Source: Saccoglossus kowalevskii
Lineage: Eukaryota; Hemichordata; Enteropneusta; Harrimaniidae
Reading direction: 5' to 3'
Assembly (NCBI RefSeq): GCF_000003605.2
Contig: NW_003134369.1
Span: 131,088 to 141,666, forward strand
Length of the DNA: 10,579 bases
Shown one piece after another: positions 1 to 8,319 of the stretch. The notes beneath the pieces are model-generated. The model worked only from the letters and a program-made list of their open reading frames with translations. It was not told the origin of the DNA and did not search any database. The position numbers and the translations under genes were made by a program. Every line of letters starts with the position of its first letter. The stretch's first letter is position 1.

Positions 1-1105
1 GTGCGTAAATTGTTTTTAAAGAGTTACAGAAAAAAAATATGTTTCTCAACATTGTTTCATGGAATTGTTCTTGAAATAGGGATTTTGGACAAACATTATC
101 CTAATCAAGATGCGGTACTGTGGCACACAAAAGTTGTTAATTTTGTCCCAGGACGTCATTGTATAAGCTTATAAATTATCGGGCGATTTGCGCTAAATTT
201 TTCCGGATTTCGCCTATGTCTAAGCTTTCACTTGATATACATGAATAAGATGTTGTAGTAGCATGCTCAGTAGCTTTAGGAGATTGTCTAAATCACAGAT
301 TAATTGTTAATTTTTTTTAGCAGGGTGGACTAGGTTTAGTCGTACAGTTCATGCATGCAAACTTAACTATTTTATATATTTCAAACTTAAGTATCATGAC
401 ATTGTTTAAGTGTCAACATAATACTGCGATGAATTTGTTTACGCGTATCTGTTGATCGACTTAATTAGCTGATTACGAGTGAGTGGCTGTGTTATGTTTG
501 GCATCGTTTAGGCCATGCGAGTTCTGGACGGAACTCGACTCAGTGATTTGGAACTAATTACGAGATAACCGTCGCTATTCGGACTACTATTTCTGACAGT
601 AGGTATTCGCAATTACTAATATAGTGAACGATTAATCAAAAGATATGACGTGTCCAGTACTTAGTGTGATTGGCTGTATGATTGAAGGTTATGCCCTAGA
701 GTCTTTTTACTGCTTTGTAATTGGTTAGAGTTTTGAAAATGAATAAAGAGTTTTTAGTTGGTCTTGGATTTGACTGTAAAGTTTAAGTGACTTTCCCGAC
801 CCCGTACCTCAAGGGGACGCGATAGAGAGACGAGACGAGATTCCCCCCTGACACGCGTGGAGAACCCCTCAGGGAGAAGAATTCCCACCTGATAATACAT
901 GTAATCGAAATAGAGATAAATATTGCATTTCTTTAATACTATATAGTATACGGGAATATATTACAATGACGGTGTTATTTGCAGCCTGTACACATGTATT
1001 GTTTGCTTGTGCTGGTCATATTGATGGCTTGCTGGCACACATTGGCAATATGAATGTTCACGAAACATAGGTAGGGCTAAAGTATGAGTGACTGGGACTG
1101 CAGTG
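1..1105. other. Non-coding upstream region, no gene seen
   Basis: No frame is open long enough to support a gene and I see no convincing exon. The stretch is AT-rich except for a GC-richer patch around 795-880, which could be a promoter piece or a non-coding first exon. A perfect 7-bp hairpin (CGAGTTC at 518-524, GAACTCG at 531-537, 6-nt loop) is visible, and 806-872 holds an imperfect palindrome built on CCTCAAGGGG and CCCCTCAGGG. No function can be assigned to either. Confidence 0.5.
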
Positions 1106-1112
1106 TATATAA
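1106..1112 (+). promoter_or_regulatory. TATA-like box upstream of the FN3 membrane protein gene
   Basis: TATATAA lies 180 bp before the ATG at 1286, so a start site would fall near 1135. This is inference from one short motif in AT-rich DNA. The alternative is that the 5' UTR comes from a more distant exon, because a pyrimidine-rich stretch ending in ACAG at 1245 looks like a splice acceptor. Confidence 0.25.
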
Positions 1113-1230
1113 GTTAGTATAGTTCTATGTGTACAGATGAAATGCCTGAATAGTATTAGTTAGGGCAGTCCAGCTTATACTTATTGATATGACACTATGT
1201 ATATAATGATCTATCACCATAATATAATGT

Positions 1231-1245
1231 GTTTTCTATTTACAG
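1231..1245 (+). other. Probable splice acceptor in the 5' UTR of the FN3 gene
   Basis: GTTTTCTATTTACAG is a good 3' splice site and is followed by a 40-nt leader before the ATG at 1286. It implies an upstream non-coding exon that I could not place with confidence. A three-codon upstream ORF (ATG AAG TAC TAA, 1250-1261) lies in this leader and could reduce initiation at the main start. Confidence 0.4.
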
Positions 1246-1285
1246 TATAATGAAGTACTAAATACATAAACAACAGTGTTTCGCC

Positions 1286-1907
1286 ATGAACTATCTACAC
1301 GTGTTTATATGTTGCCAACTTGTTGCATCGTGTTCGGCTTTACAAGTTGTGGATGGCGTCGTTCACAATGTGACGATCGATAACATTACAACGTCGTCTT
1401 TCACCGTACACCTAGTGAACATCGCTGAACACAACGTGAGTTACGTCATCGAATACAGCCAACTAGAATCGGAAGATGAGACGATTGAGCACATTACAGT
1501 GAATGACACGGAAGAGATAGATATAACCTTCAGTCATTTGTCATTTAATACGTATTACAACGTGTGTGTGCTTGCGTACCAATACGAACGTTTTACTGGC
1601 AGTGGATGTGCTATCGTCGACACGAAGTACGAACCCATTAAACAACAAGGCTGTCGCCGCGATATTCGTCGGTCTCGTTTTGATGACATCACTGATAACG
1701 GTGACAGTCTTGCGAGTCGTTACAAACGTCGACCAGGCGACAATTGACGAAGAGCGCCGATACGTTCTTGAATTGAAAAAGTTGAGAGAGAGAAGGAAAA
1801 GTCAAAAGAAAGCAAAGAAGGAAATTGGTGGAGAACCCATTGGATACTTCAGTCATGGTAGATCTCTGAAGCCAACGCCATACGGAAGCATTGTACAAGA
1901 TGATTAG
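1286..1907 (+). CDS. Small type I membrane protein: signal peptide, one FN3 domain, one TM helix, basic tail (split by a +1 frame change)
   Basis: The gene is read in two overlapping frames, 1286 to about 1635 and about 1640 to 1907. Bridged, they give about 206 residues. Residues 1-18 are a signal peptide. Residues 20-117 read as one fibronectin III domain: the strand VSYVIEYS, the typical L-x-x-x-T-Y-Y-x-V-x-V-x-A signature at 85-97, and the end at VDTKYEP. N28, N33, N50 and N73 are N-glycosylation sequons; C94 and C108 could form a disulfide. The second frame supplies a helix (AVAAIFVGLVLMTSLITVTV), a Lys/Arg/Glu-rich juxtamembrane helix, and a tail ending PYGSIVQDD, whose YGSI fits the YxxΦ sorting motif. 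Order and length resemble FNDC4/FNDC5 (irisin precursor), but I see no sequence identity that proves orthology. The ATG has a good Kozak context (GCCATGA) and an in-frame TAA at 1259-1261. The role, probably a cell-surface binding protein, is inferred. Confidence 0.75.
1630..1649 (+). other. Frame change within the FN3 gene
   Basis: The FN3 domain ends in the frame of 1286, and the transmembrane helix is open only in the next frame (codon starts divisible by 3). The join must skip one base, within CCCATTAAACAACAAG. Dropping one A from the AAA, or one C from the CCC, gives a smooth linker straight into the helix. The first frame alone would end at 1747 with an Arg-rich, non-membrane tail. Sequencing or assembly error, recent mutation and +1 ribosomal frameshifting are all possible. 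The first is likeliest. Confidence 0.65.
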
Positions 1908-2151
1908 ATTGCACATTTCAACGAACTGTGCGTTTGTGTGAAGATACAATAGGAACAATCAGTCGTTACAGCATGTTAATAATCAAAAAAAGCTTAGAAA
2001 GAACTCCCGTGTGCTGAGAGTATTTGAGACATATTAAAAATTAATTAGCCTTCCAAACAAGAAGTTTGGTAAACTAATATTTGTCTTCTTTTGATTTTAC
2101 ATATGTGGTTTTTACTTTAATTTATTCAAGAACACCTGTACCATAAGTTCA
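1908..2151 (+). other. Probable 3' UTR of the FN3 gene
   Basis: After the TAG at 1905-1907 the sequence turns AT-rich. An ATTAAA at 2033-2038 is a candidate poly(A) signal, about 125 nt past the stop. Just beyond is a 6-bp hairpin, CCAAAC (2053-2058) with GTTTGG (2064-2069). No canonical AATAAA occurs here. Confidence 0.35.
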
Positions 2152-2161
2152 ATTTATGGTA
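2139..2161. repeat. 8-bp hairpin at the left edge of the inverted-repeat block
   Basis: TACCATAA (2139-2146) and TTATGGTA (2154-2161) form a perfect 8-bp stem with a 7-nt loop. It overlaps the left end of the larger inverted-repeat block that begins at 2158, so it may be part of that repeat rather than of the upstream gene. Confidence 0.5.
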
Positions 2162-3039
2162 GAGATGCAGGTTCGTGGGCACTTGGGAGTGATTTTTTTT
2201 TTTGCTTTTTATTATCCAAACAGTTTTGGCTATAGACTGTAAAATTTTGTAGAATCGTGAATAGTGGAACATACTCAAAAAACGATTTTAAAATATAGAT
2301 AACAGGTGCAAACATTCTCTCTTTTGAATGCTTAGCAAGATTGGCAAGGTGGTATAGTCTAGTACATAAATAATGAAAAAGAAACATGGTGAAAAAAAGA
2401 AATGACGGGATCTCTATATTATGCACTATATTTAACTTTTTACAAAATGACAATACATTTAAATTTGGAACTGTTACAGCCATTTTAATTATGAGCATTA
2501 GCAAACTTCTTACTGAGTGAATTGTTATGCAAATTAGCAATTATCTCAGCTTCTTTTAGTGCACATTCCAGAACTTAAAAAAAATAGCTCCTAGACGCTT
2601 TGACCTTTTGTTTTGACATTATCACAATATGTTTATTTTCAAAACACCGTCGGGGCATTGTTTTTGGTTGAACAGTGTTACAACAATCGTACAGACAACT
2701 AGTCCGGGTGTTAATTTATGCATAAACTTGAAGTAGTGAAATTTGAGCTGCTGCCCCGCAAAATTTACAACTGGTAGACAGTTTTCAAAACCGCACTTCC
2801 TTCATAGTAAACAAATGTACCCGCAAACCAATTTTGACAGGAAACAGAAGCATGGTTTAGAAGCTATTTTTTTAAAATAATTTTTGACCAAAAAAGCACA
2901 TTTTTTGTGCATATTTCAAACTACATTAAAATTCATACAATAAGCTTTCCGAAAATATATAGTTTTGTGGACAAGGGAGGTCATCTTGGTTTCCTAATTA
3001 ACTAATTAAAATACCTGTCAGGTAAACTGCATCTCTACC
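2158..3039. mobile_element. Putative 882-bp non-autonomous element with GGTAGAGATGCAG inverted ends
   Basis: GGTAGAGATGCAG at 2158-2170 is exactly inverted as CTGCATCTCTACC at 3027-3039. With flanking bases the match is 18 of 19. The outer flanks are TTTAT on the left and TTAAA on the right, so a decayed TTAA duplication is possible but not proven. The interior has no believable gene: it is AT-rich with short stem-loops, such as GCACA/TGTGC at 2896-2910, and an inverted CGGGGCA/TGCCCCG pair near 2652 and 2753. Alternatively, the right arm is simply the start of the adjacent tandem array, whose units carry a similar GCATCT..TACC stretch, and the left arm is an inverted stray copy. Confidence 0.4.
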
Positions 3040-4074
3040 TTAAATCTGATTTTTTGAGATATCAGAAAGTTGCTAATAATAATAATTCAATAAACACTAT
3101 GCATGTTTGTCATTATCAATCATGTCTATGGATGTATATAAACCCAAAACAAATTAAATGTGTGCATTGTCTTAGAGTATTTATGTACCAAGTTTCATTG
3201 AAATGTGATGATTATTACGTGCGATATCAGTGGAAAAGCCCCCCCAAAAAACTAATCATTATGTAAATTATGTGATTAATATGCACATATTTGCATTCAA
3301 AACAAATTAGGTCTATGCATAGTCGTAGAGCATATATGTTTCAAGTTTCATCTAAATGTAAAGATTAGTACTCGAAATATCAGGGGAAAGCCAAAAACGT
3401 ACTAATTATGCAATTTAGGTGTTTAAAGTGGGAGGGTCGACACCTGCGCACGCGCGGGAATTGAGTCCCAAGTGCCGATAACAACACACGCATGCACAGG
3501 TGACGACTCCTCCGCTTGAATATGCAAAGATATTTATTCAAAACTAATTAGGTCTGTGCATAGTCCTAGAGCATCTACGTACCAAATTTCATGATAGAAC
3601 TTGAAATATCAGGAGAAAAGCCAAACATTTACTAATTATGCAAATTAGGTATCTAATAAACAGATATTAACCCAAAACTTGTAGGTCTGAGTATTGTCCT
3701 ATGACATATATGTACCAAGTTTCATTGTAATGTGATGATTAGTAATTGAGATATCAATGGAAAAGTTGAAAATTTACTAATTATTATGAAAATTATGTAA
3801 TTAATGTGCATCAATGTGCAACAAATCAAGTCTGCACATTGTTCAAGAGCATTTATGTCCCAAGTTTCATAAAAAATCTAATGAGTGTTTTTTAGATATC
3901 AGTAGAACAGTCATGGAACAGCCAAAAATAGCTAATTATTATGCAAATTAAATGATTAATGTGCATGGTTTTTCAACCAAAAACTAATCAAATCTGCGCA
4001 TTACCCCGGAGCATCTACGCATTGAGTTTCATAAAAAAAAACACATATGGTTCTTGAGAGATCAGTGGAAAAGA
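3029..4074 (+). repeat. Degenerate tandem array, about 6.5 units of 130-160 bp
   Basis: The unit is an AAACAAATTAGGTCTGTGCA start, a CCTAGAGCAT core, TACCAAGTTTCAT, a GATTAGTA..GAGATATCAG stretch, GGAAAAGCC, then the near-palindrome CTAATTATGCAAATTAG. The TTTCAT anchor recurs at 3193, 3346, 3587, 3720, 3865 and 4027, giving spacings of 153, 241, 133, 145 and 162. The 241 gap contains a 90-bp inserted MITE. A partial unit (3029-3100) precedes the first full one. Units are diverged by substitutions and small indels, so the array is old. I see no coding role; open frames across it are accidental. Arrays of this look are often the internal repeats of non-autonomous transposons in invertebrates, which I can only suggest. 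Confidence 0.8.
3427..3516. mobile_element. 90-bp TTAA-type MITE inserted in the tandem array
   Basis: The ends are long imperfect inverted repeats. Counting the flanking TT..AA bases, 24 of 32 positions match, with a core of GTCGACACCTG (3436-3446) against CAGGTGACGAC (3497-3507). The left flank is TTAA (3423-3426) and the right flank TGAA (3517-3520), which fits a once-identical TTAA target duplication. Removing it restores the normal spacing and sequence of the surrounding repeat unit. Its left end (GTCGACACC..TGCGCACGCGCG) is clearly related to the MITE at 4271-4560. It is GC-rich in an AT-rich setting and has no coding capacity. Confidence 0.7.
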
Positions 4075-4115
4075 CACATACACACACATACACACATACA
4101 TACACACACACACAC
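4075..4115 (+). repeat. CA/CATA microsatellite
   Basis: This is an impure (CA)n run with interspersed CATA steps, directly abutting the last unit of the tandem array. A simple repeat at the tail of such arrays suggests it belongs to the same repeat element rather than arising independently. Confidence 0.9.
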
Positions 4116-4266
4116 TAACTGCAAAGACTTCCATTGTGTTATTAGCACATGTGATGTGATGTGCAAAATCATTAAATATACGTGAATGAAACTTCATAAT
4201 TATATTAAAATTGGAAATCGCAATGTAGTGGAATTCGTTTCATAGAATAATCCATCTTCATATAAA
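4116..4266. other. AT-rich spacer between repeat elements
   Basis: About 150 bp separate the microsatellite from the MITE. It has no open frame of note, no splice signals and no further copy of the array unit. Confidence 0.5.
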
Positions 4267-4270
4267 TTAA

Positions 4271-4560
4271 AGGGCCGTGGTCGTCACGTTGCGCATGTGC
4301 GAAATTTGTGTTGATAAACATTGATTTTCCCACAGCCCAATGCGCTTTTCTAATGGAAATCACAAGGAAACGATTTAACCTGGGCGCGACTTGCACTAAT
4401 TACCGCCAGTGACTCCTTCGACACATTCCTATCACCTAAAAAAATATCTTGGTAACTTCTCAATCTGTATTCGTTCATATGTGCAACAGTCAAAGTCACC
4501 ATCTTTGTTTATATGAGACCCATATATCTCGTGGATGCGTGGCGCGACGACTACCGCCCT
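4271..4560. mobile_element. 290-bp MITE with TTAA target duplications
   Basis: The element starts AGGGCCGTGGTCGTCACG and ends with its imperfect complement CGCGACGACTACCGCCCT, matching at 15 of 18 terminal positions and more weakly to about 30. It is flanked on both sides by identical TTAA (4267-4270 and 4561-4564). TTAA duplications are characteristic of the piggyBac and Kolobok superfamilies of cut-and-paste transposons. The sequence does not decide between them. The interior is non-coding, so it would have been moved by a transposase made elsewhere. It carries the same left-end motif as the 90-bp copy at 3427-3516. Confidence 0.8.
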
Positions 4561-4564
4561 TTAA

Positions 4565-5850
4565 GGTGGAGACATGGATTTATGGATAGTTTATAACGTA
4601 GATGGTCTTATTGAAACCAGTGTATCTTGTCAAAATAAAACAAGATTTTATATGTTTACACACTGCGAGGTTTGAGTTTTCGGGAAGACATTGGGTTGTC
4701 ATTTATTGGTGAACTCGTTTGTGACAACAAACATGCGCGATAGAGATCTTGATCCTTGTTTTAGTGGGAGCTGTTAAATGTCAAGAATAATAAAACGCGC
4801 CCTCAGTCGTCCAAAATGTTTATTTAATTTGCAATATTTGTAATTGTGTGCTCGTAACTTCATGGAAAGTGGATTGGAGCGTGGCTATGGAGGTGATACG
4901 AGAAACAGGGAGGGGCGTGAAAAATGGAACATGTTAACACTAATTAAAAACACTAATGAAAGATAAATACAACGCCGTAACTCGAGAAAGAATAATCGAC
5001 TCTCGCTAGACATCTGAAATAACGTCTAGATGCCAATCCTACAGGCAACTAGGTCGTGTTCATCACGCGTGGCTGACACACGATGTACATGGGTAATAAT
5101 TAAAGTCACACAGCATGAAACTACAAAATGCAACCCTGGAAGTATTAGGGTGTCATTTTATGTAGAACAGGTGGAAACGAATGGCAGTATATGTGTATAT
5201 TTTTTGTGTTATAGTTACTGGTCCTACCAGTGTTATAGATTAAACCGATGAAGATTACTTACTAAAAGTGATAATCGTTATAATCATAATGTCGGACAAT
5301 TTTTTTTTTTTAATATCACCAATAACTGCATTTGAAATAAGTTGAGTTAGTCTACAAAACTATAATTCCGGGAAGGGAAACAAACATTTCTTTTTTTTTC
5401 AATTTGTTTTAGATTGTTTCACTCTCACTTTTACTGTGTAGGATTTGTGTAATTGTTTTCTCTGTGGATTTTATATTTCTAAATTCCTCCGATACTAGTA
5501 TTTTAATAGGTCAAACCATGAAATACTCCAAATTGAAACAAAACAAGAATTACGCATTACAATATGTTTAGTCGTTTATCCATGTCTATCTTACCTGAGA
5601 TGAAAATATGTTTGCTCCATTGCTAAAACTGTCTTACTGACTCATTTTTATGCCATTATGTATTATAACAGCATTTTCCTCTTGACGTAATTTAATATTT
5701 AATTCATTCATGTATCAGAATATATTATACTGGATTGGAGAGTTCAAATTACTATCAAAGTCCTTGAAATGGTCGACTGCTAACACTTCTCTTGTCCACG
5801 TATCCAAAAATACAATAATGTAACTGCGCCTCCAGCTTGGCATAGCCCTT
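4565..5850. other. Intergenic stretch, no gene seen
   Basis: I find no supportable exon, RNA gene or transposon end here. A 73-codon open frame at 5030-5251 has no splice context, domain or sensible composition. Short poly-T runs occur near 5300 and 5390. The stretch separates the repeat region from the promoter of the next gene. Confidence 0.5.
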
Positions 5851-5883
5851 TCCTATTGTAATAGACGAGTAGCCATCGTGGTA

Positions 5884-5931
5884 TTACGTCACACTTAAAC
5901 CGGAAGGGAAATCATTACAGCGTGACACGTG
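5884..5931 (+). promoter_or_regulatory. Promoter-like cluster: CRE, ETS and E-box sites
   Basis: Within 48 bp lie TTACGTCA (5884-5891, a CRE-type bZIP site), ACCGGAAG (5899-5906, an ETS site) and CACGTG (5926-5931, an E-box). Such clusters mark TATA-less promoters of broadly expressed genes. They sit about 150 bp upstream of a good 5' splice site and on the right side of the coding exons that follow. Transcription probably starts between 5930 and 5980. Assignment is by motif only. Confidence 0.5.
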
Positions 5932-5944
5932 ATCACCTATTCAA

Positions 5945-6086
5945 ACAAGCAGCTAAGTGGTCGGAGAGTTTGTTCGTGCTGATGTTGCACCGTTTTTCTG
6001 GGGAAAATATATGCAATTAGAGACATGAACGGGGGGATCAAGAAAGCTATGGTCGGGTAGAGATTTCCTGACGTGTGTAACAACAG
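5945..6086 (+). other. Probable 5' UTR exon of the second gene (start approximate)
   Basis: The exon would end at CAACAG before the donor GTAAAT at 6087. It pairs naturally with the acceptor ATTTTGTAG ending at 6456, giving a 370-bp intron. A short upstream ORF of 11 codons plus a stop begins at the ATG near 6025. The 5' edge is a guess from the promoter motifs. Confidence 0.4.
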
Positions 6087-6482
6087 GTAAATTTTACGGC
6101 TGACACTTTTTTGCAGTGACTAATGTAACGTAATGCCTTACTGGTGGACTTCGCACGCGGATGGCCTGTCATTGCATGTAGTACTGACAGAGATCACTTT
6201 ATAGTAATAATTAACGTGTGGTAAGGCAGTGACATGCAAGTTTCGTATATATTATTCACTTGTTGTTTATTATATTGGCTTTAAGCTGATCGTTACATGG
6301 ATGTGATCATTTTCTCTCTGGCCTTGTTTACATTGTTCACACACCGCGTATACATTCATATTGAGTGCGGCTACACAAATGAATTAACCTTCACTCGGGC
6401 ATTTTTGAACGGAGCTGAGCTAAGTGTGACATTTCAGTATTGATAATATTTTGTAGGATTTATTCACCTTGTTTGACCCAAT

Positions 6483-6569
6483 ATGGCGGTCCTGCATGTT
6501 TCGACTACCCCTTCACCTGAAACAAACAAAACACTCATTGTTGGGTTTCTGGATCAGACTACATCTCCG
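6483..6569 (+). CDS. First coding exon of an unrecognised multi-exon gene
   Basis: The exon encodes 29 residues, MAVLHVSTTPSPETNKTLIV followed by GFLDQTTSP, and ends at the donor GTGAGC (6570). An in-frame TGA at 6474-6476 makes the ATG at 6483 the first possible start. Its context (A at -3, G at +4) is strong, and AATATGGCGGT around it resembles the YY1 site often found at start codons of housekeeping genes. It joins in phase 0 to the exon at 7692, the only frame in which that exon is open. Unspliced reading stops at TAG 6612-6614. TKTLIVGFLD-like hydrophobic strands at the N-terminus suggest a soluble alpha/beta fold, but I do not recognise the family. Confidence 0.55.
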
Positions 6570-6614
6570 GTGAGCTCATTGTTTACTTATTCTTATTATT
6601 ACCTTCGTGGTTAG

Positions 6615-7069
6615 TGAACTTAATAACTGGCTGGCTGGAAGAAGGGAGTGTCAGCGAGTCCACACCAACATGGACAAGCTACTCAGGCGGAGCCACAGAA
6701 AGTCGAAGGCAAAGGCCGAAAAAGCAGGTAAATTGCCGAAAGCAGAAAGCGATGCAGAGAAGAAAGCGGAACCGCCGCAGACGACGCCGACGAAACACAA
6801 GAAAGATAAGCGAAGGAGTAAGCAACAGGAAAATGAAACAAAAAGACCGAAAATCCAGCATCTTGGACTAATAAGTCAAAGTCGACCCCTTGAAGAACTG
6901 CCACAGCAACAACGACCGAAACACGAGGAACAACGTGAGCCGCAGGCAAAACCACAAGAACCGTTACAACAGGAATATAAACACGGGCTGGAACAGCAGC
7001 AGAGGCCACAAGTACTGCAACAGGATATGAACCATTCACTGCAGTTAACGACGACGCCGGATAAAAAAG
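6615..7069 (+). CDS. Lys/Glu/Gln/Pro-rich disordered protein exon (start ATG 6670), possible alternative first coding exon
   Basis: The frame is open from 6574 to the TGA at 7267-7269, with the first ATG at 6670 in an excellent context (ACCAACATGG). To 7069 it encodes 133 residues. Residues 1-24 are basic (MDKLLRRSHRKSKAKAEK). Residues 42-61 hold clustered Lys/Arg resembling nuclear localisation signals, and residues 79-125 are rich in Gln, Pro and Glu. GC content is well above the flanks and drops just after 7069, where AAAAAG|GTTGGT is a possible donor. The pyrimidine-rich stretch ending in TTAG at 6614 is a possible acceptor. The donor leaves phase 1, which does not fit the 7692 exon but does fit the 10317 exon. 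I do not recognise the protein; a nuclear role is inferred from composition only. It could instead be an independent nested gene. Confidence 0.45.
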
Positions 7070-7691
7070 GTTGGTACGGAATGGTTGTCTCTTATCAAAA
7101 GAGAAATAATGTCTGTAAACTTCAAATGCTCAATCTTAAAAAAGAAATGACAAAAAGCAATTTATGCATTCATTCATTCATTAATTTATATACAAATAGT
7201 TTACCCATTCTAATTAATAGAAGAAAAAAAAAATTGAAAAAGGTGAATAGGATACTATCCTTATTGTGAACTCTTTGAATTGAACTTCTAGTCAGGGCTG
7301 TAAACACAAAAAAAGAAACGACAATATAATAATTTGCTAATACCAGCTTTATTTATTTCTCAGTTTACAATTCATACTTCTGTGTGTGTTGGTGCCGATT
7401 TGAGGACAACACAACGTGTGTGCATAACGGGTGTATGCACAAATGTGTGTATGGTGAAGCAGAACTCAGGTCTTGCATTGTATAATAGATACACAAGTCT
7501 AAAAATAATCACACACACCTGACACCAACATGCCTTAATCCCATTTCACCCTGACAACATATTGTAATCATCGGTGGTCCCCTTATTAAAATGTTAGAAG
7601 TAAAACTTTTTGTTGGGATGCATTTATATTTTAATTAAGTATCAAATGAAATGTATCTGACAGCATGCTTCATTGACTTTGTTTAAGACAG
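7070..7691 (+). other. Intronic sequence between the nested ORF and the 7692 exon
   Basis: AT-rich DNA with a short ATTC repeat (7168-7182) and a GT-rich patch at 7379-7460. The open frame of the nested ORF runs on into the first part of it, but its composition there (poly-A and ATTC runs) looks non-coding. It ends in the acceptor TTTAAGACAG at 7691. Confidence 0.5.
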
Positions 7692-7773
7692 GTTATTGAG
7701 CTCATTGGTGTTGGTCCCAGCCATGCAGAGAAAATAATTGTCGGTCTATCCAGACTACTTGACTTGGCTACAG
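7692..7773 (+). CDS. Second coding exon of the unrecognised gene
   Basis: This 82-nt exon lies between the acceptor TTTAAGACAG and the strong donor CAG|GTAACC. Only one frame is open: 27 residues, VIELIGVGPSHAEKIIVGLS then RLLDLAT, plus one base. The other two frames stop inside it. It receives phase 0 from the exon ending at 6569 and leaves phase 1, exactly what the exon at 10317 needs. The residues have the look of a conserved strand-loop-helix unit (IELIGVG, then an amphipathic helix from HAEKII to LLDLA), but I cannot name the family. Confidence 0.6.
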
Positions 7774-8183
7774 GTAACCTTCAGGATGTAACAGTTTGGT
7801 CACCTTTCAGTTTCAAAGAATAGCCCTTTATAACATACAATATGAGTGGTAATTTCCTGTCCCCTTAGTCATCTTTTATTGGTAATTCAGTTTATCTGTC
7901 ATTGACCTCTGTCTCGGTTTACCTGTTACATCAATGATGAGTAACCGCTTTAATTTTGCTAGAGACTGTTTTCATGAATTTTGGGATTTAGTGAAAATTG
8001 CAAAAGTTTTTTTTTGTAACAGTGAGAACTTCTAGCGATGAAATTCTGTTTTCATAACATCCTGAAATCATGAACATTTCTAGCTATGAAATTTAAATGG
8101 TTTACATAAAGTACACTATTAATACATTGAGTATCCCATAAACTGTACTAGTTTGCTACCATGGTTACTGTGATGACAGACAC

Positions 8184-8197
8184 CTCTCTCTCTCTCT
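8184..8197 (+). repeat. CT dinucleotide repeat
   Basis: Seven CT steps in the large intron. No function is apparent. Confidence 0.85.
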
Positions 8198-8319
8198 TTA
8201 AACTCTAATTACTTAGAAGGTGATTTAACTGTTTGAAAGTCATGATATTTTTAGTATTTTTCTGTAATTTTTTTGTTAATTTTCTCCCCCAAAAAGTAGC
8301 ATAAAGTATTAAATAATTT

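Noticed and set aside
1630-1649. Programmed -1 ribosomal frameshift at CCCATTAAAC
   Set aside because: The direction is wrong: the TM frame is +1 (one base skipped), and the site does not fit the X-XXY-YYZ slippery pattern in frame.
1689-1958. 89-codon minus-strand open frame
   Set aside because: It is antisense to the tail of the FN3 gene and has no features of its own; it is a shadow of the real frame.
2154-2540. 128-codon minus-strand open frame
   Set aside because: It lies inside the inverted-repeat block, is driven by poly-A/T runs (a Lys run near its end), has no domain or splice context, and starts from an unremarkable ATG.
3054-3266. 70-codon plus-strand open frame
   Set aside because: It spans degenerate repeat units, and the same unit in other copies is full of stops.
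5030-5251. 73-codon plus-strand open frame
   Set aside because: No domain, no signal peptide, no splice or promoter context, and length expected by chance.
6670-6727. Donor CAG|GTAAAT at 6728 as the end of the nested exon
   Set aside because: It is a good match to the consensus, but the coding-like frame and raised GC continue without change to about 7069, so a later donor is favoured. It could still be used as a minor site.
6683-7039. 118-codon minus-strand open frame, Val/Ala-rich
   Set aside because: It is the complement of the Gln/Lys-rich plus-strand frame, and its valine-rich composition follows from reading those codons backwards.
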